Assembly: GCA_025358075.1 (NCBI GenBank)
Contig: JANYKU010000005.1
Coordinates: 1 to 53,383, forward strand
Length of the DNA: 53,383 bases
Source: Ilumatobacteraceae bacterium
GTDB lineage: Bacteria > Actinomycetota > Acidimicrobiia > Acidimicrobiales > Ilumatobacteraceae
Direction of reading: 5' to 3'
Below are positions 31,405 to 39,692 of the stretch, piece after piece. Below the pieces are notes generated by a model. That model made no database searches. It saw nothing but the letters and a program-made list of their open reading frames with translations, and had not been told where the DNA came from. How positions within the stretch are numbered: the stretch's first letter is position 1; each line of letters begins with the position of its first letter. Made by a program: the position numbers and the translations under genes.

Positions 31405-34323
31405 ATGGATGCCGAAGACGGAGCCGGCGCCCGCGAGCGACAGCGGGCCGCGGGATCCAGGAGGCGGCTGCTCACGGTCGGTGTGCTCGTCCTCGTCGCC
31501 ACCCTGACCGTCGCGTGGGGCACGAGCTCGGCGACGTCGCCAGCCCGCGCCCCGGCACCGCCGCTGGTTGATCAGTTGCAGAGCGAGTCGGGCGGATTGG
31601 CAAAGGTCGAGGTCAGCCCGGCAACCGGAATGACGACGTTTCTCGGTGGCTCGGCTGCGCATCCACTCGCTGCCGCCGTCGCCGCACCGCCATCCGCCGT
31701 CGCCAGGCGCTTCATCGATCGGTACGGGCAGCTCTTCGGGGTCGCCAACCCGGCGAGCGACCTCGCCGAGGTGCGCGAGTTCACGTCGAAGTCCGGCAAC
31801 TCGGCCGTCAGGTTCCAGCAGCGGTACGCGGGGCTGCCGGTGTTCGCCGGAGAGCTTGCGGTTCAGGTCGGCAAGAGTGGCGACGTGCTCTCGACGTCGG
31901 GCGAGGCCCTCCCGAACATCGCAGTCGACGTCACTCCACAGGTACAAGGCACGGCGGCCGCCGACATGGCGCGCAGCCTCGCCGCCAAGTACGACAACGT
32001 CGACCTCAACGCAGTGCAGGCGAGCACGCCGGAGCTGTGGATCTACGACCCCTCGCTGATCGGTGCCGACGGCCAATCCGGCACGCGATTGGTCTGGCGC
32101 GTCGAGGCCCGAACTGCGCTCGGCGACGTCGATCGACTCGTGCTGATCGACGCCCACACGGGAACGGTTGCGTTGCAGTTCAGTCAGCGCGAGGACGCGC
32201 TGAACCGCTCGGTGTGCACCAACGGGAACAACCAGATGCTCTCGCAGACGTGCTCGTCCCCGGTTCGCACCGAAGTGGGCCCGACGTACTCAGGGCCAGA
32301 TGCCACCGACGTGAACGGCGCCTTCGACCTCAGCGGCGTGACCTACAACTTCTACAAAGCGCTCGGCCGCGACAGCGTCGACAACGCCGGCTTGCCGCTG
32401 AAGTCGACGGTGATGTACTGCCCTCCTTCTCCGCAACCGTGTCCATTGCAGAACGCGTTCTGGAACGGTTCGCAGATGGTCTATGGCGCGGGATACGCGA
32501 ACGCCGACGATGTCGTCGCCCACGAGCTGACTCACGGCGTCACCCAGTACACGTCGCAACTGCTCTACTACGCCGAGTCCGGCGCAATCAACGAATCGAT
32601 GTCGGATGTGATGGGCGAACTGGTCGATCTCAGCAGCACGGTGAGCGGCGCCGACCCTCTCGCCGTTAAATGGCTGATCGGTGAGCAGCTCCCTGGTGGG
32701 GCGATTCGGAGCATGTCGGATCCCACGATCTTCGGGGATCCCGACAAGATGACGAGCCCGCTCTACGCCGGCTCGTCGGCCGACTCGCACGGCGTTCATA
32801 CGAACAGCAGCGTCGGCAACAAGGCCGCGTTCCTGATCACTGACGGGGGAGCGTTCAACGGTCAGACGATCGTCGGGCTGCACGAGGCCAAAGCCGCGTT
32901 GATCTACTACGAGCTCGAAACGACGCTGCTCGGGCCGGGCTCCGACTACCTCGATCTCTTCCACGCCCTGCCGCAGGCGTGCACCAACATCATCGGCATG
33001 GGAGGCATCACCGCTGGTGATTGCGGCGAGGTCACCAAGGCAGTGACGGCAACCGAGATGGACAAGTTCCCGACCGTGGCAGGTGCCCACCTCGCGGCAC
33101 CGCTGTGCGACGCCGGCATGGGTCAGAGCGGCACCTTGTTCAGCGACAACATGGAGACGATCTCCGGCAACTGGGTCACGAACGCGTGGCACTACGTCTC
33201 TGGTTCGTCGCAGAGCGGCACGAAATCGGTGTACGCCCCCGATGTCAGCACCATTGCTACCGCGATATTGACCGGCACGTTCACGGTGGCCGTTCCGCCC
33301 GGCGCCACGTTCCTACGGTTCGACCACTCGTACGAGTTGGACCACGACGCCACCCACTTCTACGACGGCGGTGTCGTCGAGTACAGCACCGACGGCGGCC
33401 TGAACTGGTTCGACGCGGTCGGCCTTCCTGGCCCGACCATCAATGGGTACGACGGCATGCTGGAGCCGACGGCGACATATGGCAACCCGCTCGGCGGGCG
33501 ACCCGCCTACTCTGGGGTCAGCCCCGGCTACCAAACGACGCGGATCAACCTCAGCACACTCAGCGGGAACAACGTCAAGTTCCGGTTCCGGCTTGCCAGC
33601 GACAACTCCATCGCCGACGTGGGATGGTTCATCGACGACGTCGTCGCTTACACGTGTGCAGCTCTTCCATCGGCGCCGTCGGGCGTCGTGGCGGTCGGCG
33701 GCGATCATTCCGCTGCCTTGACGTGGCTGGCACCGGCCGACGGTGGGTCCCCGATCACGAGCTACGTGATCACGCCGTTCATCGGAGGTGTGGCCCAATC
33801 GCCCGTGCCGACCTCATCGGCGGCGATATCGTTCACGGTCGCGGGCCTCGTCGGCGCGACTTCCTACACGTTCGACGTGGCAGCCGTGAACGCAGTTGGA
33901 ACGGGCCCGCCCTCAGCCCAGTCGAGCGCTGTCACGACGTTGCTGTCGGTGGTGTCGTTGGTGCCGGGGCGGTTGTTGGAGTCGCGGTTGGGGTTGTCGA
34001 CGGTTGATGGTTTGTTCAATGGGGTTGGGTTGCGTGGTGGGGGGTCGGTGACGGCGTTGCCGGTGGTTGGTCGTGGTGGGGTTGCGGTGGATGCGGTGGC
34101 GGTGGTGTTGAACGTGACGGTGACGGAGTCGGTGGCTGCTGGGTTTGTGACGGTGTTTCCGTGTGGGTCTGATCGGCCGACGGCGTCGAGTTTGAATTTT
34201 GTGGCGGGTTCGACGGTGGCGAATGCGGTGGTGGTGAAGGTTGGTGTGGGTGGTCAGGTGTGTTTGTTCACGCAGTCGGCGACACATCTGGTCGTCGACG
34301 TCAACGGCTACTTCCCGCCGTAA
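31405..34323 (+). CDS. secreted M4 (thermolysin-like) metallopeptidase with FnIII and C-terminal surface module
   Basis: The 972-residue protein has an N-terminal signal anchor (about 18-38), an FTP/PepSY-type propeptide (to about 250) and an M4 catalytic domain. HELTH is at 373-377, the third zinc ligand is E397 in GAINES, and the transition-state histidine lies in DSHGVHTNS. A beta-sandwich domain (about 575-750), a fibronectin type III domain (about 754-845) and a terminal module (846-972: RLLESRLGL, VVLNVTVTES, VDVNGYFPP) follow. The ATG at 31405 has no Shine-Dalgarno but TAATCC at 31395-31400, suggesting a leaderless mRNA. The terminal module uses radically different codons from the rest. 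Confidence 0.93.
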   Translation: MDAEDGAGARERQRAAGSRRRLLTVGVLVLVATLTVAWGTSSATSPARAPAPPLVDQLQSESGGLAKVEVSPATGMTTFLGGSAAHPLAAAVAAPPSAVARRFIDRYGQLFGVANPASDLAEVREFTSKSGNSAVRFQQRYAGLPVFAGELAVQVGKSGDVLSTSGEALPNIAVDVTPQVQGTAAADMARSLAAKYDNVDLNAVQASTPELWIYDPSLIGADGQSGTRLVWRVEARTALGDVDRLVLIDAHTGTVALQFSQREDALNRSVCTNGNNQMLSQTCSSPVRTEVGPTYSGPDATDVNGAFDLSGVTYNFYKALGRDSVDNAGLPLKSTVMYCPPSPQPCPLQNAFWNGSQMVYGAGYANADDVVAHELTHGVTQYTSQLLYYAESGAINESMSDVMGELVDLSSTVSGADPLAVKWLIGEQLPGGAIRSMSDPTIFGDPDKMTSPLYAGSSADSHGVHTNSSVGNKAAFLITDGGAFNGQTIVGLHEAKAALIYYELETTLLGPGSDYLDLFHALPQACTNIIGMGGITAGDCGEVTKAVTATEMDKFPTVAGAHLAAPLCDAGMGQSGTLFSDNMETISGNWVTNAWHYVSGSSQSGTKSVYAPDVSTIATAILTGTFTVAVPPGATFLRFDHSYELDHDATHFYDGGVVEYSTDGGLNWFDAVGLPGPTINGYDGMLEPTATYGNPLGGRPAYSGVSPGYQTTRINLSTLSGNNVKFRFRLASDNSIADVGWFIDDVVAYTCAALPSAPSGVVAVGGDHSAALTWLAPADGGSPITSYVITPFIGGVAQSPVPTSSAAISFTVAGLVGATSYTFDVAAVNAVGTGPPSAQSSAVTTLLSVVSLVPGRLLESRLGLSTVDGLFNGVGLRGGGSVTALPVVGRGGVAVDAVAVVLNVTVTESVAAGFVTVFPCGSDRPTASSLNFVAGSTVANAVVVKVGVGGQVCLFTQSATHLVVDVNGYFPP
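33940..34270 (+). repeat. G/T-rich segment encoding the C-terminal surface module
   Basis: Within the peptidase gene, codons from 33940 to about 34270 end almost only in G or T (ttg, gtg, ggg, ggt, gtt); third-position C is nearly absent, against a C/G-ending norm on both sides. Normal usage returns in the last 17 codons. G runs such as GGGGTTGGGTTG suggest quadruplex potential. The encoded module looks like a repeated surface domain; other copies are expected elsewhere in the genome but none is in this window. Confidence 0.75.
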
Positions 34324-34392
34324 CTGCTCCGACGGGTGATCATCGACTGCATCGGATGGTTCGTGTAGACGGGTGACGGGCATACTTGCCAC

Positions 34393-34632
34393 ATGACTGA
34401 TGAGAACGAGATTCCCGCGGAACCAGCGGGCGACGAGTCGATCGACGAAGAGCTCGATCTGGAGACGTACGACTTGGATGGCGACGGGAAGATCTCGGTG
34501 GTCGAGGCCGAGCGAGCGCGCCTCGGTCTGGTCGACGCCAGGCTTGAGGAGATCGCCGAAAAGGGTGGGCTGAAGGGCTCGATCGCCGAGGCCGCGCACA
34601 AGGTGCTCGACAAGTTCGACAACGACGACTGA
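34393..34632 (+). CDS. small acidic EF-hand protein
   Basis: The 79-residue protein is highly acidic and contains one canonical EF-hand loop, D27-L-D29-G-D31-G-K33-I-S35-V-V-E38, with all calcium-coordinating positions filled. The C-terminal half is helical (ARLGLVDARLEEIAEKGG, AAHKVLDKF). It lacks a signal peptide, so it is probably a cytoplasmic calcium sensor or buffer. TACTTG at 34383-34388 lies 4 nt before the ATG, consistent with a leaderless mRNA. Confidence 0.8.
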   Translation: MTDENEIPAEPAGDESIDEELDLETYDLDGDGKISVVEAERARLGLVDARLEEIAEKGGLKGSIAEAAHKVLDKFDNDD

Positions 34633-34650
34633 TCGTGCGGCTCCACCGGC

Positions 34651-35475
34651 TCAGGTCCGGTCGCCGAGGAACGCGCTCCAGTCGATGACCACTGCGTCGT
34701 TGGTAGCGACGATCGCCTTGCCGACGAGCTCGACACCAGGGGCGAGGAGGGCGAGTGCCGCCGGCGGCACATACATACCGGTCTGCGATTGGTACGGATC
34801 GAGGCCCGGAACCGTCACCGACATCACGAGGCCGGTGGCGTCTTCGCCCATCGAAGTCCTCTGGCCGGGCAGCGGGATGACGGCGAGCACGACTGCACTA
34901 CACGGCACGCCGTTGGCCTGTATGCCCGCCGCGCCGCCGAACGATGGATCGAGCGCATGCGAGGTGACCGCGACGGGCTCTTCACCATCGGATTGCACGA
35001 GCACCTGCGGCGCCGTTTCGATCAGGATCTCGCCGTGACTCCCGACGGAAGTCGTCGCGCCCTGGAGTAGATCTCCGAGACCAGCTTTGGCGAGTGCCTC
35101 GGCCCCGTCGGTGCGCAACGGAGCTGCGCTTCCGATCGGCGCGTCGAGGGCAGCCTGAAAGGCATCGTCCTTCTGCCTGGCGAGGGTCTTGCGATCGTGG
35201 GTCTCGTCGAGGAGGACCTTCACGTCGTGGCTCATCGGGTCGTACTCCACCCGTATCGTGTCGCCGACCTCTGGGGGAGTCATGCGTCGCTGTTTGAGGT
35301 TGACGCCGAGGTATGAGATCTTCGCTTCGGCTCTGAAACCATTGCCGTCGGCGGGATGGACTTCGATCACGAGCTCGGATTTCGAATCCATGCCGGCGAG
35401 GCCATCGCCTGTCGATACGAGGTTGCGGGCAACGATCACGGTTGCGTCGGCTTGCTGCCACCCTCTACGGAACAT
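34651..35475 (-). CDS. conserved-looking protein of unknown function
   Basis: The 274-residue protein has no signal peptide or membrane helix. The N-terminal half (to about 85) is beta-rich with VGDTIRVEYDPMSHDVKV, reminiscent of DUF3592-type barrels. A helical linker (about 90-135) and a second beta-rich half with APGVELVGKAIVATND follow. The two halves may be related barrels. TAGGCT lies 6 nt before ATG 35475 on the minus strand, so a leaderless transcript is likely. It is convergent with the EF-hand gene (18-nt gap). No function can be assigned. Confidence 0.7.
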   Translation of the reverse strand: MFRRGWQQADATVIVARNLVSTGDGLAGMDSKSELVIEVHPADGNGFRAEAKISYLGVNLKQRRMTPPEVGDTIRVEYDPMSHDVKVLLDETHDRKTLARQKDDAFQAALDAPIGSAAPLRTDGAEALAKAGLGDLLQGATTSVGSHGEILIETAPQVLVQSDGEEPVAVTSHALDPSFGGAAGIQANGVPCSAVVLAVIPLPGQRTSMGEDATGLVMSVTVPGLDPYQSQTGMYVPPAALALLAPGVELVGKAIVATNDAVVIDWSAFLGDRT

Positions 35476-35570
35476 GCGAGCAGCCTACGATGGACATCGC
35501 CTGGTTGATGCTGTGGGCGTCGCCCGACGGGAGGCACCGATCTCCGTCCCGAAGCGGCGCCGCCGTCGTT

Positions 35571-35916
35571 AGGCCCAGCTCAGTTCGGCAGCAAGGTGAG
35601 ATGAATGGGGGAAGAATCGAGACAACATGTAGGGGGTCTGTGGATTGGGCGATACCGAGAAGATCTGGGCGCCAAGCTTCGACATCGGGGCAGCTCCCCG
35701 CTGCCGTGACCTACATCGCGATGTTGAGTTGGGGCCGAGGCGACTACCTCGGTCGCATGTTCCTCATCACGTTTCTGATTGCCGTCGTGTTTGTTTGGCG
35801 TGTCCATCATCGCTGGCGCACCAAGAGGCGTCACGCCGGGTCGCGGCTCAATCGGTAACGCGTCGCCCTGACTTTCCTCTCGTTATCTCACCTTGCTGCC
35901 GTAGTCAGGCCCAGCT
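35571..35916. mobile_element. MITE-like segment: inverted repeats inside direct repeats
   Basis: GGCAGCAAGGTGAGAT (35587-35602) and its exact complement ATCTCACCTTGCTGCC (35885-35900) bracket 282 bp. Outside each, after exactly 6 nt, stands a direct repeat AGGCCCAGCT (35571-35580 and 35907-35916). The right direct repeat overlaps the stop codon of the GGDEF-EAL gene; on the minus strand both copies can be read as LSWA-stop. The symmetry suggests a small non-autonomous insertion with a target duplication, but an ordinary duplication plus inverted repeat is possible. A 50-codon membrane ORF lies inside. Confidence 0.5.
35706..35858 (+). CDS. possible small single-TM protein
   Basis: A 50-codon frame from GTG 35706 (or ATG 35721 or 35757) encodes a single hydrophobic helix (MFLITFLIAVVFVW) followed by a strongly basic tail (RVHHRWRTKRRH). 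No Shine-Dalgarno is evident. It lies inside the inverted-repeat segment. It could be a genuine small membrane protein, toxin-like peptide or chance ORF. Confidence 0.35.
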   Translation: MTYIAMLSWGRGDYLGRMFLITFLIAVVFVWRVHHRWRTKRRHAGSRLNR

Positions 35917-38559
35917 GAGGACGGATTGGTCGGCGAGAAGCTTTGCCATCTGGGCCGCGGGGACCGGCACGGAGAACAGGTAACCCTGCGCCATCGTGCA
36001 ATCGAGCTCTTCGAGGGTGCGGGCCTGCTCGGGTTGTTCGACACCCTCGGCGATTGCCGTCAACCCGAGGGTATGTGCGAGCTCGACGACGGCCCGTACC
36101 ATCACATCTCCACCGCGGCCGCTGACAACGCGATCGACGAACGACTTGTCGATCTTGATGATGTCGAGCGGGAACTTGACGAGGTGGGTCAATGACGAAT
36201 ATCCGGTTCCGAAGTCGTCGACCGCGATTCTCACGCCGATCTGTTTGAGGTCGGCGAGGATTGCCGTCGCCGAATCGACATCTTCGATGAGCGCGGTTTC
36301 GGTGACCTCGAGCACCAGCGATCGGGCGGGGAGGCCGGACGCGAAGAGCGCCTCGCGAATGTCGCGTGCGATGTTCACTTCTTGGAGATGACGGGCCGAG
36401 ATGTTGACGCTCACGTAGAACGAGTCGTCGGTGACGCCCGCGTCCTTCCATGCCTTGGCCTGTCGGCAGGCGTGCCTGAGCATCCAGCGGTCCAACGAAC
36501 CGATCAAGCCGGCAGTCTCGGCGATGTGAATGAACTCGTCGGGCATGAGCAAGCCACGCTCCGGATGTTGCCAACGAACGAGCGCCTCAGCGCCGACGAT
36601 GCGATGGTTGCCGATGTCGACGATCGGTTGGTAGTAGTCGACGAACTCGCCGCGCTCCATTCCGCCGGGCAACTCGGCTGCAACCTGGAGACGATGGGTC
36701 GCGTCTTCGTGCATCTCCGGCTGGAACATCTCGAAGCGGCCCTTGCCCTTTCGCTTGGCCACGTACATCGCCAGGTCTGCATCGCGGAGAAGATCGTCGT
36801 ACGTGTGCGTCGCCGGTGAACCGACGGCGATCCCGATGCTGGCGTGGAGCTGCATCTCCTTGTCACCGACGACGAAGGGCGCCTGCAGCGCGTCTTGGAT
36901 TCGCAAGGCTGCCAGCTGGGCGCCGTCGTCGACATCGCCGATCTCGAGTAGAAAGCCGAACTCGTCGCCACCGAGGCGGGCAGCACTGTCACCGGTCCGC
37001 GTCGCCGTCAGCAGTCGACGCGCCACCGCGACCAGCACCTCGTCGCCGGCGGCGTGACCCAGGCTGTCGTTGACCACCTTGAAGTCATCGAGGTCGAGGA
37101 ACAACACGGCCACGGCGGAGCACTCGCGCTCGGCGCGTTGCAGCGCGTGATCGACTCGATCGGCGAAGAGCAGTCGATTGGGAAGGCCGGTCAGCGAGTC
37201 GTGCAACGCCTGGTGGCGGAGCTCCAGATCGAGCTGCCTGCGCGCGGTGATGTCGCGCATCGTCAAGACGATGCCGTCGACGTCGGCGGTCCCGCGCAGG
37301 TCCACCACGATCACCTCGAAGTCTCGCCATCCGCCGTCTCCGTGCCGCAGATGCCAGTCGACCTTCGTTGTCGCCGAGCGGTTCGCAAGAATCACTCGAA
37401 GACGTTGCTCGTCGGAATGGCCGAGCAGCTCGGTGATCTTCGTTCCCTGTAGTTCCACTGCGCGACGTCCGAGAAGTGGCTCGGTGGAGGGCGTGTGGTA
37501 CTGGATGCGGGCATCGCCGTCGATGACCACGATGGCATCGGACGACTTGTCGACCAGGGCGCGGAAACGCGCTTCACTCCTCAGTTCGGCGGCATCGCGC
37601 ACCAGACCGACGATGCGCACCAAGACCAGGGCGACGACGAGCGCGCCGGTGAGGGCGATGGGAGTTGCATCGGTGACGTTGCCGATCGCGTCCTGAGTGA
37701 ACAGCATCGCCGGAGCCAGCAGCACTGCGCTGGCAATGACGACCAACCGTCCGGTGCTGACCGGCCGAATCTCGGCAGTCGCCACCGAGAGCTCTCGCAT
37801 CGACGGATGCAGCGCGGCCGCGCCCAATGCCACGTAGAAGATGACCCAACCGGCATCGACGATGGTGTGCTCGGAGAACCTCCCCGACAAGGTGAGGTAC
37901 CCGAACAGCCCGTCGGCGCCCAACAGGGTGAACAGTCCTCCGGTGAGCAACCAGAACGAAGCCGGTCGCCGGCCACGGCCGACGACCAATCGCACGCCGG
38001 TCGCCAGGATGACGAAGTCACCCAGCGGATAGACGATCGACGTCAGTCGATCGAGCAAGGCCATGTCTTCGCCGCGGAAGGCCGGGGCGAGCAACAGAAC
38101 CCACCACACCAACCCGAAGCTGGCGGTGATGATGCCGGCGTCGACGACCGTTGAGCGATCGCGGCCGCTGGTTCGGCGCTGCACCAAGATGGCCAGCCCG
38201 CACACCAGCAGCGGGTACATCGCGACGTAGGCGATGTCGACGTACGGGAACGGTGCGTCGTTGTGTTGAACGAACGCTCGAACGCTGGACAGGTCGTCGC
38301 CGATGTTGAGGCTGGCCACTCCCGCGGCAATCAGCAACCAGGCCGACCGCGCCGAGGGATGGTTCAGCTTGACGCCGACGAGGATGGCGATCACCGACCC
38401 GACGCCGAGGATCGGCCAGATCACCAGCTTGGCCGCATCCGTCGGCAGCAGGAAGTACACGACCATCAGGAGTGCACCCACGGCGAGGTAACACAGTGAC
38501 CAGCGCGATGTCGCCGGCGTGTGCGCCCACTCATCACCTCCGCGGGATCCGGGGTGCAT
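35905..38559 (-). CDS. membrane GGDEF-EAL protein with PAS domain (c-di-GMP signalling)
   Basis: The 884-residue protein has about eight N-terminal membrane helices (to about 315), a PAS domain (about 330-440), a GGDEF diguanylate cyclase domain with an intact GGDEF at 530-534 and an EAL phosphodiesterase domain with EAL at 658-660, DDFGTGYSSL and EGVE. Both catalytic signatures look intact, so it may make or degrade c-di-GMP depending on the sensed signal. ATG 38559 is chosen with AAGGAG 11 nt upstream; GTG 38589 is an alternative. The stop lies in the direct repeat of the inverted-repeat segment. Confidence 0.93.
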   Translation of the reverse strand: MHPGSRGGDEWAHTPATSRWSLCYLAVGALLMVVYFLLPTDAAKLVIWPILGVGSVIAILVGVKLNHPSARSAWLLIAAGVASLNIGDDLSSVRAFVQHNDAPFPYVDIAYVAMYPLLVCGLAILVQRRTSGRDRSTVVDAGIITASFGLVWWVLLLAPAFRGEDMALLDRLTSIVYPLGDFVILATGVRLVVGRGRRPASFWLLTGGLFTLLGADGLFGYLTLSGRFSEHTIVDAGWVIFYVALGAAALHPSMRELSVATAEIRPVSTGRLVVIASAVLLAPAMLFTQDAIGNVTDATPIALTGALVVALVLVRIVGLVRDAAELRSEARFRALVDKSSDAIVVIDGDARIQYHTPSTEPLLGRRAVELQGTKITELLGHSDEQRLRVILANRSATTKVDWHLRHGDGGWRDFEVIVVDLRGTADVDGIVLTMRDITARRQLDLELRHQALHDSLTGLPNRLLFADRVDHALQRAERECSAVAVLFLDLDDFKVVNDSLGHAAGDEVLVAVARRLLTATRTGDSAARLGGDEFGFLLEIGDVDDGAQLAALRIQDALQAPFVVGDKEMQLHASIGIAVGSPATHTYDDLLRDADLAMYVAKRKGKGRFEMFQPEMHEDATHRLQVAAELPGGMERGEFVDYYQPIVDIGNHRIVGAEALVRWQHPERGLLMPDEFIHIAETAGLIGSLDRWMLRHACRQAKAWKDAGVTDDSFYVSVNISARHLQEVNIARDIREALFASGLPARSLVLEVTETALIEDVDSATAILADLKQIGVRIAVDDFGTGYSSLTHLVKFPLDIIKIDKSFVDRVVSGRGGDVMVRAVVELAHTLGLTAIAEGVEQPEQARTLEELDCTMAQGYLFSVPVPAAQMAKLLADQSVLSWA

Positions 38560-38716
38560 GGCCCGAAGTACTCCTTCCGCGCAAGCCACAAGACCTGCCC
38601 ATGTGAGTATCCCCCGACCTGGCCTGTGTAGACAGGGCCGGAGGTCACATTCAGTATTTCTGCCACCACGATCAGCGGTTTCGCCGGTACCTTCGCCGAC
38701 GTGGCAACCTGGGCCG

Positions 38717-39682
38717 ATGGAACAGTTCGAGGGGCGTATCGCTGTCGTGACCGGCGCGGGATCGGGGATGGGGCGCGAGCTCGCTCGTCAACTGAGCCGC
38801 GACAGCTGTCATGTGGCGGCCTGCGACATCTCCGCCGAGAACCTCGACGAGACCAAGGCGCTCTGCCAGGCAGAGGCTCCTCCAGGCACCCGCATCTCGA
38901 CGTTCGTGGCCGACGTGGCCGATGAATCCGCTGTTCAGGCCTTCGCCGAGTCGGTGGCCAACGATCACGAGACCGACCACATCAACCTGCTGTTCAACAA
39001 CGCCGGCATCGGGGGAGGGGGCAGCTTCGTTCTCGACGAACGCTCCGACTGGGAGACGACGTTCAACATCTGCTGGGGCGGCGTGTACCTGTGCACGAGA
39101 GCGTTCATGCCGATGCTGCTGGCCAGCAGCGAAGGGCACGTCGTCAACACCAGCAGCGTCAACGGGTTCTGGGCCTCGCTTGGCCTGGGCATCCCGCACA
39201 CGGCGTACAGCGCGGCGAAGTTCGCGGTCAAGGGATTCACCGAGGCGCTGCTGACCGACTTCAGGTTGAACGCCCCGCACCTGCGTGCCTCGGTGGTGAT
39301 GCCAGGCCACATCGGTACCTCGATCGTGATCAACTCCGGCAAGGTGCTCGGGCGCGAGCCGAAGGAGTTGACGACCGAGCAGGTCGCCGACCTGCGCACG
39401 CGCATCAGCCGAGCCGGCATCGATGTTGGCGGGGCGAGCGACGACGACATCCGCCTCGGAATGCAGTTGCAGGGCGAGATGTTCCGCGACAACGCACCGA
39501 CGACCGCGGCCCAGGCAGCAACGGCGATCCTCGACGGCGTACGTGCCAATCAGTGGCGGATCCTCGTCGGCGACGATGCCGTCGCACTCGACGCGCTCGT
39601 GCGCGAACGGCCGGATGAGGCCTACGACCAGTCGTTCCTCGACCTCATGAGGGCTCGCAACATCTTCAACTTGGCGACGTGA
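38717..39682 (+). CDS. short-chain dehydrogenase/reductase
   Basis: The 321-residue classical SDR has a Rossmann motif TGAGSGMG (12-19), NNAG (94-97), the catalytic serine in NTSS (S146/S147) and YSAAK with Y164 and K168. The acidic residue after strand 2 (ACDIS) suggests NAD rather than NADP preference. The substrate is unknown. It is divergent from the GGDEF-EAL gene across about 157 bp and followed 10 nt later by the ligase gene. Confidence 0.9.
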   Translation: MEQFEGRIAVVTGAGSGMGRELARQLSRDSCHVAACDISAENLDETKALCQAEAPPGTRISTFVADVADESAVQAFAESVANDHETDHINLLFNNAGIGGGGSFVLDERSDWETTFNICWGGVYLCTRAFMPMLLASSEGHVVNTSSVNGFWASLGLGIPHTAYSAAKFAVKGFTEALLTDFRLNAPHLRASVVMPGHIGTSIVINSGKVLGREPKELTTEQVADLRTRISRAGIDVGGASDDDIRLGMQLQGEMFRDNAPTTAAQAATAILDGVRANQWRILVGDDAVALDALVRERPDEAYDQSFLDLMRARNIFNLAT

Positions 39683-39692
39683 GGACGTAGGG

